DNA of 46,543 nt from Gonium pectorale (taxonomy: Eukaryota > Chlorophyta > Chlorophyceae > Chlamydomonadales > Volvocaceae): assembly GCA_001584585.1 (NCBI GenBank), contig LSYV01000021.1, forward strand, positions 1,076,821-1,123,363, read 5' to 3'. A program made the position numbers and the translations under genes. Under the pieces are notes generated by a model, which worked only from the letters and a program-made list of their open reading frames with translations, had not been told where the DNA came from and ran no database searches. This document shows positions 20,901-30,404 of this stretch, in pieces (position 1 is the first letter of the stretch; the number at the start of each line of letters is the position of its first letter).

Positions 20901-22768
20901 CGGAGGCGCTGATTCGGAGATGGCGGAGGCGACAAAGGGGCCGCAGGGGACGACGACGACGGCGTCGGGTGGGGCGGAGGAGGGCACGGCGCCTGAAGAA
21001 GTGGTGGAGACGGTGTTTCTTAGACGCCACCAGCGGCTGGCCATCTCGCCGGAGCGTGAGTGGCAGCTGCGCCGCGCCATAACGGGGCTGCACACGTGGC
21101 TGGGGTCGCTGGCGTGCACGCAAGGTACGCAGAGGGGGGGTGCGGACGTAAGACGTTTTTCGGGCGGTGCGGACTGCGTAGACAGCTCTGTATGCCTGTA
21201 GTCTACGTATGGCCCTCACGGGCCTTGCACAGGAGGATGCGCATATAACCTCACTTCGCGCCGGTCGGGGTTCTGCAAGATGGGAACCTGCACTGGCAGC
21301 CCTGCTCCAGCGCTCTGGCACCTGGACGTTGGCCCCTCAATTGGCTCGGCTGTTCGAAGGGCCACATCCTTAAGGGCCTCCCCAATTGTTGCCAGTATTA
21401 CTTGGAGTCTACCTACTCCGCGGAGCGGTGCTGTCGTGGCGTCGCCTAACCCCGTGAACCCTCTCATGTCAAACCATCTCGAGGATGGGTTTACTTTGAC
21501 GCCGCTCGCCCGCGTGTCGGCGTGCAGGCCACACCCAGTGCAACGACCTGCTCCCCGACGAAGTGATGCCGCTAGTGGCGGAGGACACGCCGCCGCCCAG
21601 CAGGGAGGAGCAGGTGGGCCGCAGCGCCGCCCCGGCAGCGGGCGGGGGACGAAGGGGAAGGGAGGGCAGAAAAGAAGGGAAACGGTTCGCGTTGCTGACA
21701 CCGAGTTGCAGACGACTGTCCTAGTGACGGTCTTGGTGTAGTGGTTGTCAGCCTGTGAAACCGCATCGTCAGCAACAACCGAACGTCGCGGCAGCGTACC
21801 TGTCCTGAGTCAATGTGTGGAGACAGAGGCGAGAGGAGCTGGAATCCCGGCCCGCCCACGCGAACCAACACGCGAACAGACTGGCACAGCACGGGAAGGG
21901 AGGGGAAGGGAAAGAGAGGAGAGGAGGGAACAATGCGTACGTGACAGCCGAACCGTCCGCGGGTGTCCTGCCGGCGCGGCAAAGGGCACAGCCATCGCCG
22001 GCCGTCGGTGGGGCACACGTGCCGGCTGAGCCATCTGGTGAACTCGTCCAGCATCGCGTTGATGCTTCGGTGTGCTGTTCTTTGGCAGATGATGCCAGGG
22101 GCTGCCTCCGCCGCGGCGGAGCGATTACGATTCTCGGGCAGGCAGGATTGCGTGGAGCGGTCCAAGTCGGTGACACGTTGGGGATCGGTCTGTTTTAGCA
22201 TTGACCACAGCCCTTATCACTTCCCCGCACGGTCCGCAGGAACGGCGACTGATGGGCACCGTTGTAAGCCGCATGTGGAAGGGCATGCTCTCCCAGGGCC
22301 AGGTGAGGGCGAAACGTCTTAGGCCGTGCGTCGCCCGCTTGGTTTTGAGGCGTCTCGATGGGACCCCTCTTCTCCCGGTCTCATGGAATTCCGCACGTTG
22401 CATTGCCAGATGACTTGAACCCGTAAGCCCGTCGCTTCCGGTCCGTTTTGGGTGCAATGGTTGCGTTGAAACACCCCGGCCGCAAGCACCTCAGGAGACC
22501 GCAATGCGCCGCCCCGTCCCACTCCGTCCCCGGCACGCCACAGGTCCGCAGCGCGCTGCACGCGGCGTCGGCGCTGGTGGGCGAGGGGCGGCTGCCCTGG
22601 GCGGCGGTGCACGTGTGGGGCTTTGCGGACGCGCCCGTCGCGTGGGCGGGCCTGGAGCACGGCGCCGCGTGGGGCGGGGCGGGCGAGAGCGGCTACACGG
22701 CGGTGCTGCTGCCGGGGGGAGATTACTGCGTCTTCAGGCCGCTGGGGCCGCACGAGGTGCCCGACTAG
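17904..22768 (+). CDS. RPP40: RPP40-like subunit of ribonuclease P/MRP
   Basis: Ten exons join in phase: 17904-18107, 18218-18298, 18999-19134, 19558-19625, 19905-19940, 20223-20309, 20719-21124, 21528-21613, 22240-22302 and 22544-22768, giving 463 residues. Blocks matching the p40 family in order: DHAVALTPDGVLRLAVGAET then LGLTGKRS (the LGL.GK block); ERYNISLNLRD; LHTWLGSLACTQ; and the C-terminal HVWGFADAPVAW, followed by a strand pair around DYCVFRPLG. p40 is a protein subunit of the nuclear RNase P and RNase MRP ribonucleoproteins, which process tRNA and rRNA precursors. The protein is about 100 residues longer than human RPP40, mainly from an acidic, Gly/Thr-rich insert in exon 7 (about 20815-21000). 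The ATG at 17904 follows an upstream TAATAA. Exon 5 (12 codons) is the weakest exon. Confidence 0.8.
18271..18690 (+). repeat. Tandem duplication of exon 2 tail plus intron start, period ~218 bp
   Basis: CCTGCACCAG and the following G-rich, CCAGCGTGCAGGTGCGC segment at 18271 recur at 18489 with a few changes. Downstream pieces also match: GCCTGATGCGGTCCTCGGCG vs GCCCTATGCGGTCTTTGGCG, and AAGGCAGGACGCG vs GAGGCAGGACACG. The first copy spans the end of RPP40-like exon 2 and its splice donor; the second lies wholly in the intron and keeps a donor-like CAG|GTGCGC. Confidence 0.75.
19163..19557 (+). repeat. Tandem duplication in intron 3, period ~214 bp
   Basis: The block GCTGGGTGGGGTTTG ... GCCGCAATGG ... 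CTGCAATGGAGGGCT ... TTTCACCCTTG (to 19337) recurs as GCTGGGCGGGGTTTG ... CTGCAACGGAGGGCT ... TTTCACCCTTG, ending at the acceptor of exon 4 (19557). The first copy therefore contains a decayed duplicate of the 3' splice-site region. Confidence 0.75.
21660..21705 (-). repeat. Dispersed repeat, copy 3 (diverged, inverted)
   Basis: On the minus strand this reads CTCGGTGTCAGCAACGCGAA, then CCGTTTCCCTTCTTTTCTGC, clearly related to copies 1 and 2. It lies in an intron of the RPP40-like gene, in inverted orientation. Confidence 0.65.
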
Positions 22769-22823
22769 CGGGGCGTCTGCGGGAGTTGGGCGAGAAGTAG
22801 TTCAGTGGGCGCGAAGGAGAGTT

Positions 22824-22835
22824 GACCCGCGGGTC
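22824..22835. repeat. Palindrome GACCC-GC-GGGTC
   Basis: A perfect 12-bp palindrome two bases before the TGTAA signal of the RPP40-like gene, in its 3' UTR. Confidence 0.85.
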
Positions 22836-22837
22836 GG

Positions 22838-22842
22838 TGTAA
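22838..22842 (+). terminator. TGTAA polyadenylation signal of the RPP40-like gene
   Basis: TGTAA lies 70 nt after the stop codon at 22768, a normal distance for green-algal 3' UTRs. Confidence 0.6.
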
Positions 22843-23063
22843 GCGGGCGGCGCGCGGCACCGCCAGCATCGCGAAGCGCCCTTCGGCGTCCTTTTTTGAC
22901 ATACATAATGATGCAAAAGTGGTGGCCTAGCATCATGCGCTAATGTGCGGGACGGAAAGTTAGGCTTTGCAATTGTACTCACGACGGCTCCCTTAACCGT
23001 GCTGCCGCCCCGGTGGCTTGCTTCTTAATCCTGGTAGCTACTAAGAAACAACAGCAGGGAGTG

Positions 23064-23228
23064 ATGCAGTGGCGAATGCAAACGCTGGACGTGGGCGAGA
23101 GGGTGGGGGGCGCAGTCGCGCGTCGTCACCAAACGCTGCTGTTCACTGACAAAGGATTGTACCAGCTAGACGAGCACGGCCAGCAGCCGCCCACGCTCGG
23201 AGCGGCGGGGCCAGGCAAATGTGCGTAA
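23064..23228 (+). pseudogene. 5' fragment copy of the BTB/NHL-like gene
   Basis: A 54-codon frame contains QTLLFTDKGLYQLDEHGQ and continues QPPTLGAA, against QTLLFTDDGLYQLDEHGQ and the same continuation in the intact gene 1.3 kb downstream (24386-26011). In DNA the last ~40 bp of the match has a single mismatch, then similarity stops abruptly and the frame closes after 7 more codons. The part upstream of HQTLLF is only weakly similar. No BTB or NHL region follows before the next gene. This is a truncated tandem duplicate, or an upstream exon captured by duplication; expression cannot be judged. Confidence 0.7.
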
Positions 23229-24385
23229 TGTTTAGGGTAGAAGCCTAGGGGTCAATTACGCCAGCGAATTCAATTGGGACCGGTGCATTCGGGAGGGGAA
23301 TTAGGCGGGTCTCCAATATCGTCTCCAGGAAGATAGCAAGCCTGATTGGGATGTTTAGGAGCATGGCGTGAGTGGGTGTCCCTGACGGCGTCCCTGCGGG
23401 GTACGGTACGCGGCACGCGAACATTACAGTGGCGACATTGGACCCCCCGTCGACCTCCCCCTTCCTGGTCGCCAGCTGGGAAGTCCGAGCGTGAGCCCGA
23501 ACAGCGCATGGGCACAACCAAGAAGGCTAAAATGGGTGAGTCTTGAAGAGCAGTCCGGCGGTAGGCCGATGGACCTGCGCAGGATCGCCCTGAGTTTGCG
23601 ATGGGCACGTCGGCAGCCTGGCGCGGCCAGACGTCCGCGTGCCGACTGCCCCCTGATCCTCGGCTCTTGTACCCACCCTTCCTCGCGTGATCCCTCTCCA
23701 CCATCCATGCCGCTTACATTCGTTGGAGGTGCGTCGTTACCCTCCCATCCCCCCACGAGAACGTGGCATCGCACAGCTAGCACGCTCAGCGCCCGTGTTC
23801 CCGTGTCCCTGCCTCGAACCTCCCTCTGCCCCTGCCCCTGCCTCGTGTCTGACACCACCCCCGACCGCGCGAGCTCGCTGCAGTATTCAGTAGCGTTGGT
23901 GTCTATGCGGCACGTGGTCCGGATTGGGCAGCGACAGAGAGGCATGCGTCTGGTGCGTGTGAGGTGAGGTGTCGGGACATGTGCGGACGTTGACGCGCCC
24001 AGCCAGTTCGTGGGCGTGCCAGGTCACATATATGGAACACGGCACCGTATGGCCCAGGGCGCACGATGAGACTGGCGATTCTGTTGTCACAAGGGGGCCA
24101 CTTCCAGTGGTGTCTTGGGCTCACGGTTTGCCCGGGCTCGCAGGGGGCGGCTGGGGCTAGGAATGACCCGTGGGTCGGCCGGCGGCAATGCCCCGCGCCA
24201 TTTTCAATGCAAACCCAACACATTGGTGCACAGTGATCAAAAATATATAAGGCAAGCCTTGGTCTGGCGAAAGCTGGTTTGCAGAACTGGATTCCGGAGC
24301 CTCATTTTGACAGGCCGACTCAAATGCGGCATTGTCGCACGTAGTTCAGGCCTATCTTTCTAGCAGTGCAAACACGACTACAGTA
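23229..24385. other. Intergenic region upstream of the BTB/NHL-like gene
   Basis: No open frame with recognisable motifs. It contains the GACCC-GT-GGGTC palindrome (24165) and an AT-richer stretch, AAAAATATATAAGG (24239-24252), about 140 bp before the start codon, which could serve as a TATA element. Confidence 0.4.
24165..24176. repeat. Palindrome GACCC-GT-GGGTC
   Basis: A copy about 210 bp upstream of the BTB/NHL-like start codon. Confidence 0.85.
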
Positions 24386-26011
24386 ATGGCCTGGCAAAGG
24401 CACACGCTTGTTACATGCGTGGCTGCGAGGGGCGTTGTCGCGCTGCCCCAGCAAACTCTGTTGTTCACGGATGATGGGTTGTACCAGCTGGACGAGCACG
24501 GCCAGCAGCCGCCCACGCTCGGAGCGGCCATTCCGCTCAAGGACCCCGGCGGCGCGCCCTGCGCGCTCAAGCGCCCGCGGTGCCCAGTCTACGAGCCGGT
24601 AACGGACTGCGTCTATTTCGTGGAGGGGCGCTTTGAGGAGTACGCCCTCATGCGGCTGGACGCCTCCAACGTGGTCAGCCGTGTCCCCGGCGGCGGGGGC
24701 AGCGGCGGCAGCGGCCCTCAGCCCGAGGCCTGCCCCTTCCAGGGCAAGATCCACGCGATGGCGGCCGACGGCGCAGGCCGCCTCTACGCGGCAACAGAAG
24801 GCAACATCTACAAGATCTCGGGCCTGTCGAGTCCCGGGCGGGGGGCTCCCGTCCTTGCAGCCGTCTCAGCGCTCCACGGGGCCGCCCCGTCGGGCGAGCA
24901 GTGGTGGGGCCTCACCTTCAACCCCGTCACCCGGACCCTGATCGCGGCCACGCCGTACGAGCTGTACGAGGTGCCCATACCCACCACCACCACCACCACC
25001 ACTCCCACCACCAACACCGCCGCCGGTGGCGGTGGTGGGGGAGGTGGCCCGCAGCCCGTCGCCAGGATGCTCGCCGGTGACGCCACCAGCCGCAGCCGCT
25101 TCAAGGACGGCCTGGGCACCGAAGCGCGCTTCGGCGCCGTGGAGGCCATCGTGGCCAGCGGCGACGGCCACACCTACATCGTGGACGAGTCGCGCCTGCG
25201 GGAGCTGACGCGCCCCTCCGGCCACGTTCACACGCTCGACGGGTCGCTGCCCAACAGCGACGTCATCTGCTGCTACCCACCGGCGATCACGCCCTCGGGG
25301 TGGGTGGCGGTGGGCGTGTACAACGTGCCGGGGCTGGCAGTGTACGGGCCGGGCTTCGCGCCCACCGCCTACGCCAAGCGGGGGCTGGCGGCTGCGCCCA
25401 CCGACGCGCTCGTGCGGTGCCTGACCGCCACCGCATGCCCCCCACCGAGCGCCGGCAGCGGTGGTGGCACTGGCGGTGGTGATTGCGGCCGCGGCTGCAG
25501 CGCCAACGCTGTGCTGACTGTGCGGGTGTTCGACCGCGCCTTCGTGGTGCACCGCGCGCTGCTGGAGGATCGGTGCGGCTACTTCAAGGGGCTGCTGGCG
25601 TCGGAGGGCTTTGCGGAGAGCGCCGCGGACGAGGTGGCCCTCCCCGACGCCGACCCCGACGTCTTCGGCCGCCTGCTGGCCTATATGTACAGCGGCTCGC
25701 TCGACGTGCCCACGGAGCAGCTCAAGGCGACGGCTGAGCTGGCCGACCGACTGCTCATGCCCGCCGTGTGTGAGCAGCTCAAGCCCCGGCTGCTGGCGGC
25801 CTGCACACCCGCGACGGTGGTGGACGACCTGCTGTGGGCGGACCGACACAACCTGGCGGACCTCATCCCGGAGCTTAAGGACAAGTTCGTGTGGAACATC
25901 AAGGCCGCCATCGCTGCGGCGCCAGAGCAGCTGCACGAGCTGACGTCGCGCAGCCCCACTCTGGCTGCCGAGGTGATCCGCACCATGGCGCGCGAGCTCA
26001 GCCGGCCGTAG
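24386..26011 (+). CDS. BTB/POZ-domain protein with NHL-like N-terminal region, single exon
   Basis: A 541-residue intronless frame from ATG 24386 (preceded by an in-frame TTG-started extension that lacks ATG) to TAG. The N-terminal ~330 residues form beta-propeller-like repeats: LLFTDDGLYQLDEHGQ; DCVYFVEGRFEEY; AMAADGAGRLYAATEGNIYK; WWGLTFNPVTRTLIAAT; and an NHL-style FKDGLGTEARFGAVEAIVAS, then GHTYIVDESRLREL. A Gly/Thr-rich linker precedes a BTB domain at about residues 371-480 (VFDRAFVVHRALLEDRCGYF, GFAES, FGRLLAYMYSGSLDVP), followed by BACK-like helices (VVDDLLWADRHNLADLIPEL). BTB domains dimerise and often recruit Cullin-3, so a substrate adaptor for ubiquitylation is a reasonable inference, with the propeller as binding part. 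NHL-BTB proteins of this layout are common in volvocine algae, from memory. The lack of introns contrasts with every neighbour. Confidence 0.85.
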   Translation: MAWQRHTLVTCVAARGVVALPQQTLLFTDDGLYQLDEHGQQPPTLGAAIPLKDPGGAPCALKRPRCPVYEPVTDCVYFVEGRFEEYALMRLDASNVVSRVPGGGGSGGSGPQPEACPFQGKIHAMAADGAGRLYAATEGNIYKISGLSSPGRGAPVLAAVSALHGAAPSGEQWWGLTFNPVTRTLIAATPYELYEVPIPTTTTTTTPTTNTAAGGGGGGGGPQPVARMLAGDATSRSRFKDGLGTEARFGAVEAIVASGDGHTYIVDESRLRELTRPSGHVHTLDGSLPNSDVICCYPPAITPSGWVAVGVYNVPGLAVYGPGFAPTAYAKRGLAAAPTDALVRCLTATACPPPSAGSGGGTGGGDCGRGCSANAVLTVRVFDRAFVVHRALLEDRCGYFKGLLASEGFAESAADEVALPDADPDVFGRLLAYMYSGSLDVPTEQLKATAELADRLLMPAVCEQLKPRLLAACTPATVVDDLLWADRHNLADLIPELKDKFVWNIKAAIAAAPEQLHELTSRSPTLAAEVIRTMARELSRP

Positions 26012-28421
26012 GTGTTTGCACGGCGCGCGTGTCCTGGCGGCATTGGTGGCGTCCTCTCGTTCCGTTGCCCTCGCGTACGCTTCCGTGCGGTGCGGTGCGA
26101 TTGAGTGTTAGTTGCTGCTGCTGAGCCAGGCCTGCGAGGTGAGCTGGGTGTGAGCAGCAGGCAGGTCAGTGCGGGGCACGAGGCGCAGAGCAACCTCAGG
26201 GTTCCGGAAATGAAGCCGCCGACCTCGTAGGGCTGGTAGCCTAGCTGTCGGCTGAGGACTAGAGGGCGTGCTTGCTCTGAAAGGAAGATTGGCAAAGCTG
26301 CGCGATAAACTTGCATGATGATGATGCGCGCGTTCGTGTTGTGCTGCCCCAGCAGCTGCACTCACCGTCCTACGGCCCTCTCATGTACGTATGGAGCAGC
26401 CCCTAGCTAGTAACGGCGGTTCCTGGGAGTCGTGGGGAACTGCTTCACCCGCAGAGTGGGTGGTCGTCATGCAGCATGGTCCGCGCAGCTCGCTGGCTGG
26501 ACGGCGGTGAATGGCCGGTCGTGTGCATTGCTAGGCGACGGTGTGGTGAGTGCGATAGGCCGGGCGAGCGGCGGGTTGTGCCCACGTCCTTTGCTTCGAG
26601 TTTGGTACAGACTGCGCAAAGTCAGGGAAGCGCATCCGTTTGACGTCCCGACCATGCGTGGGCTGGTCGTGGCTGTCTCTGATACCCCGGATGGATACCT
26701 GTACTGGAGTACGGCGCATATGTGCACGGCATGTATGCCAAGCAAAGCTTGCGGCATTTTATCACATGAAGGATCTGCGTCCAAGTTTGTCCATGCACGC
26801 GGATGCACCCTTCAGTACAGGTTCGATTTGGGGATTGAGACTTGCTTGTTCGCTGAGCAGCGGCGGTCCCAGCGTGCAGGTTCACATGCTTGCGGACGGT
26901 GGGCTCGTGTGGGCTGAGGGACGAACAGTTTGTCAAGGCGGATTTTACCGCTTTCGTGGGCCAGCACCCAGCAGCGAGCCAGCGACCTGGATGGTATCCA
27001 AAACACCGGCACTGCACGTGTGAGACCTTGCCGCTTTTCATCGCATGAGTGTTTGTTGCGGGCCTGATGCAAATTGTGCACTGCCTACTAGCAGCTACAC
27101 CGTCCCTTGACGACGCAGCGTCCCGCACGGGCACAAAGAGAAAAGCCAAGGCCGTGGTCGTTGTGCGCCGCTGCGCCCGTACGTCGTCCGAACGGTTCGG
27201 ACCTCACACGCACGCGCCCCGTAGAAGACAAAGTTTGGCAGTCACGTGCAAACCGTACATTGTCGTATCTGATGGGCGTCAGGACTGGCAGGACATGGTG
27301 CGCCTCCAGCAGGCGGAGAAGGCGGCGCGGCGGCAAGCAGGCGGGGCCTTCGATGGCATGCACAGGTAATGCATGAACAGGCGCGTACCGGCGCTCAGTG
27401 GGGCAGTCAGGATAACGGTTCTTGGCGCAGTTGCCGTTACCGCATCCATGGTGCCTGTGAGCACCGTGAGCTGCTCCTCTATTGCCTGGCATGCCACTGA
27501 GCCAGGGCTGTCCTATGGTTTGGGCAGTAGGGCTGCGGCTGAAGGGAGGGATGCAGAGAATCTCCTGTCCCCTGGAGGGATGGACGGAGCAGTTATAAGC
27601 GACTCCACCAACCACCACCATGACTACCGGTGGGGCTGAGATCTCAGGCCCTGTATACGTGGGCGACTGATTTGCGGTCAGCTGGTCACGTCATTTGGGG
27701 CACACTCAAGTCTCCATGAAGTACAAGCGCTTTCACGCGTCATTTGGGCAACCTGGGATAACGTGACCTGCGATGGCTTCCGTGGGGGCATGCCTGAAGC
27801 GCAACTATAATCCCTTTCAATCCTCAGTGATACCCCTGTCACCCCTTGTGTTTAACCACGGTGGAGCTTTGATACATAAGCCAGCGGAAAGCCGAGCATG
27901 TCTTGATGTATAGGCGCCAGCCACCAATCCTACCCTCGCCCCACCCCATGGACAGGTACAGCTGCTCCTGGCATTCCCAATGCACCTCAATCTCCAAAGC
28001 GGCGTGGGACTCGCTTCAGCAAACGCGAAAGCTCCCCTCTGGCTGACTGGCACCCTCGCCCCGGTAGTGATATAGTCGGTTGCACTTAGGAATAGAATGA
28101 TGGCGTATCTCTCATACACCACCTCTGCGACGCGGTATGACGGGCTGGAACGGCCCCGTAGGCGGGCGGTTCCTTGCAGCGAACCTGTGAGCGCTCAACG
28201 TTTTTTATACTATCGACATAATATGTCAAGTCTTGTACACGGTGTATAGCGCAGCAGCGAGTTTCTTCGGCCCCCGACGTAGGGCCCCACGTTTGCTTGC
28301 GTCGTAAAGAGGCTGGAAAGGTCGACACTGCCCGTGCCGTGCGCAGAGGCATAGCCGCCTTGTTAACTAGACTCACTCGCCGGCAGTAAACGTGCTCGGA
28401 GGAGTCGACAGCTTCATCAGG
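26012..28421. other. Intergenic region, no gene recognised
   Basis: 2.4 kb without a frame I can support. The longest open frames (26432-26917 plus, 26622-27149 minus, 27088-27621 minus) overlap each other, lack low-complexity coding style and recognisable motifs, and have no splice-phase partners. The last several hundred bases must hold the promoter of the first secreted paralogue. Confidence 0.45.
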
Positions 28422-30355
28422 ATGGCCAGGGCAACCACCTTCGCCCTTCTTATTGCCTGCCTAGCAGCGACTGCGGCGTTCGCGCGTGCTGCGGATGGTC
28501 GTCGTTCAATGCTGGCTGGCGGGAGAACTCCTGGTGAGCTACCACCCGTTTTCCCTCAGAACCCAGATTGGAGCTACCAAAGCAGCGAGTTGTAATAAGG
28601 AACACGATATCTACCTACTCCATCCGGCTCATGGCCTTGTCCTTTTGCCCTCGAGTGATGCTCGACAACAGCACGGTCCCCCGGCAGCCGAGCATCATCG
28701 GCCAGCATTTGCTCATAGAATATTTGACTTTTTGTATCCCGCAACAGCCGCGGCAGTAGCCCCGCCCGTCAACTGAGTGAAAGTCGTTGGTTGGGTTTCA
28801 CCACCTACCGTCCTACCTTCCGATCCCCTCCCGTCCCTCTCTCCCTCTCACGCGCCATGGTCCTGGGTGTCACGCGCTCTCTGAGCAGCCGGTTGGTGGC
28901 ACGTCCTGAAGACCAACAGTGAGTCGACCGGGGCTGCGTCGTGATGCTGCACCGCACGTGCACGGGGGCACGGCATCGCCGAGTCGTCAGCTCGTCGGCA
29001 TTGCACTAGTGGGTTTCCCTGCCCCGTAAGAATCCGCAGAAGCTGCTGCCTCGCTGCTTTTTCTTGAGCTCTCCGCCAACGGGCGTGCGAGATTGCGGCA
29101 TTCCAGCCAAGCGCCTCACGCAGCCATCCTCTGCATGTGCGCGCAGACATGTGGTGTGGCCTGCGCGACTTCCCGCCCCCCACTGACGGCTACGGCAAGA
29201 GCCGCGTGTTCTGCATCTTCTCTGGATACGAGACTGTGTACCAGGGGGTCACCCCTTCCTACTTCATGTGGCGCGTCGAGGTGTGTCGTGTGCCTGGGAG
29301 GGGAGGGTGTGCTAGGGTGTGTGGGCCCCGGATCGCGCGTCGCGAGCGGCTTTCGAAACCTCACGAGTTGCCACCATCGCCGGGTACTTTAAGCGCGCTA
29401 CCGATGCCCAGCCATTGCAACCACACGCGTGCGGCTGAGGGTTTCCGTGCCCGGGTTTTGGGGGCTGCGTGTGGTTAGGAAAGGTCGCCGTACGGCACGC
29501 CCCGCACTCAATAGTGTGTTGCCGTACTGACCTTTCATCTATGCGTTGCCGCAACGCGTCTGCCGTACAGGGGACCAAGGACGGCCCCATCTCGAGCGGC
29601 GACGAGGTGTACCTGTACGTCTACCAGCCCATGTCCAAGTACTGCGTGCACGGCGCCCGCCTCGAGTGCGGTAAGTACGGCAGCACACGATCATGCACGG
29701 CAGTGCAAGGTGGTGCGCGGTGGGCGTTTCTGTGCCGCTGGGGGTGTCTCCCGTATGCTTTCCCAGCTCCGCCCCGCCGACCGCCCATCCTTTGCGGACG
29801 GGACACTCTCCCCTGGTTGCGGCAGACATCCGCGCGGCGGCGGCGTGACCCGCGAAGGCCCTGCTCCTCCACGCCTGTTCAGGCGCCCACTCGGAACCCG
29901 CAGCCTTCGTTTCTCGCGGTCTTGACCTGCCCTCCATGCCGGGCGCAGGTGTGAGCAAGGAAAGCGCCACCAAGTTCGTGGTCGAGAAGGCCAGCGGCAC
30001 GGTGAGGGCCTGGCGCGCGCGGCCTTCTAGATTTTGTATTCAACTGGACCGACCCGAAGTAGCGGAGGTCACAGTCGCGACGGGGGCAGGGCGGCTCCAA
30101 GGGGCCGGCACCGCTTGCCTGCTGTGTGGTGTTGCCATGCTGCGACGGGCGCACATTCGCTGTTAGAGCTCTCCAAAAAAAGCTTTGCGCAGGGGCGTGA
30201 GGCCCAGGCGCGGAACATGAGCAGCGGCCACCCCGGCGGGAGAGCGCCGCCCTTGATGGAGTTCTCGTTGTTTTTGGGGGGGGGGGAGCGCCTTGGCGCT
30301 TCCCCACGACGCGTCGCCCGCGGTCCTGCCCATCGGCCCTTGTCAACCGCCCTCG

Positions 30356-30404
<49 letters not shown>

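Noticed and set aside
26432..27621. Overlapping 100-180 codon frames on both strands between the BTB gene and the secreted pair
   Set aside because: No motifs, no consistent codon style and no splice partners; chance frames in GC-rich DNA.
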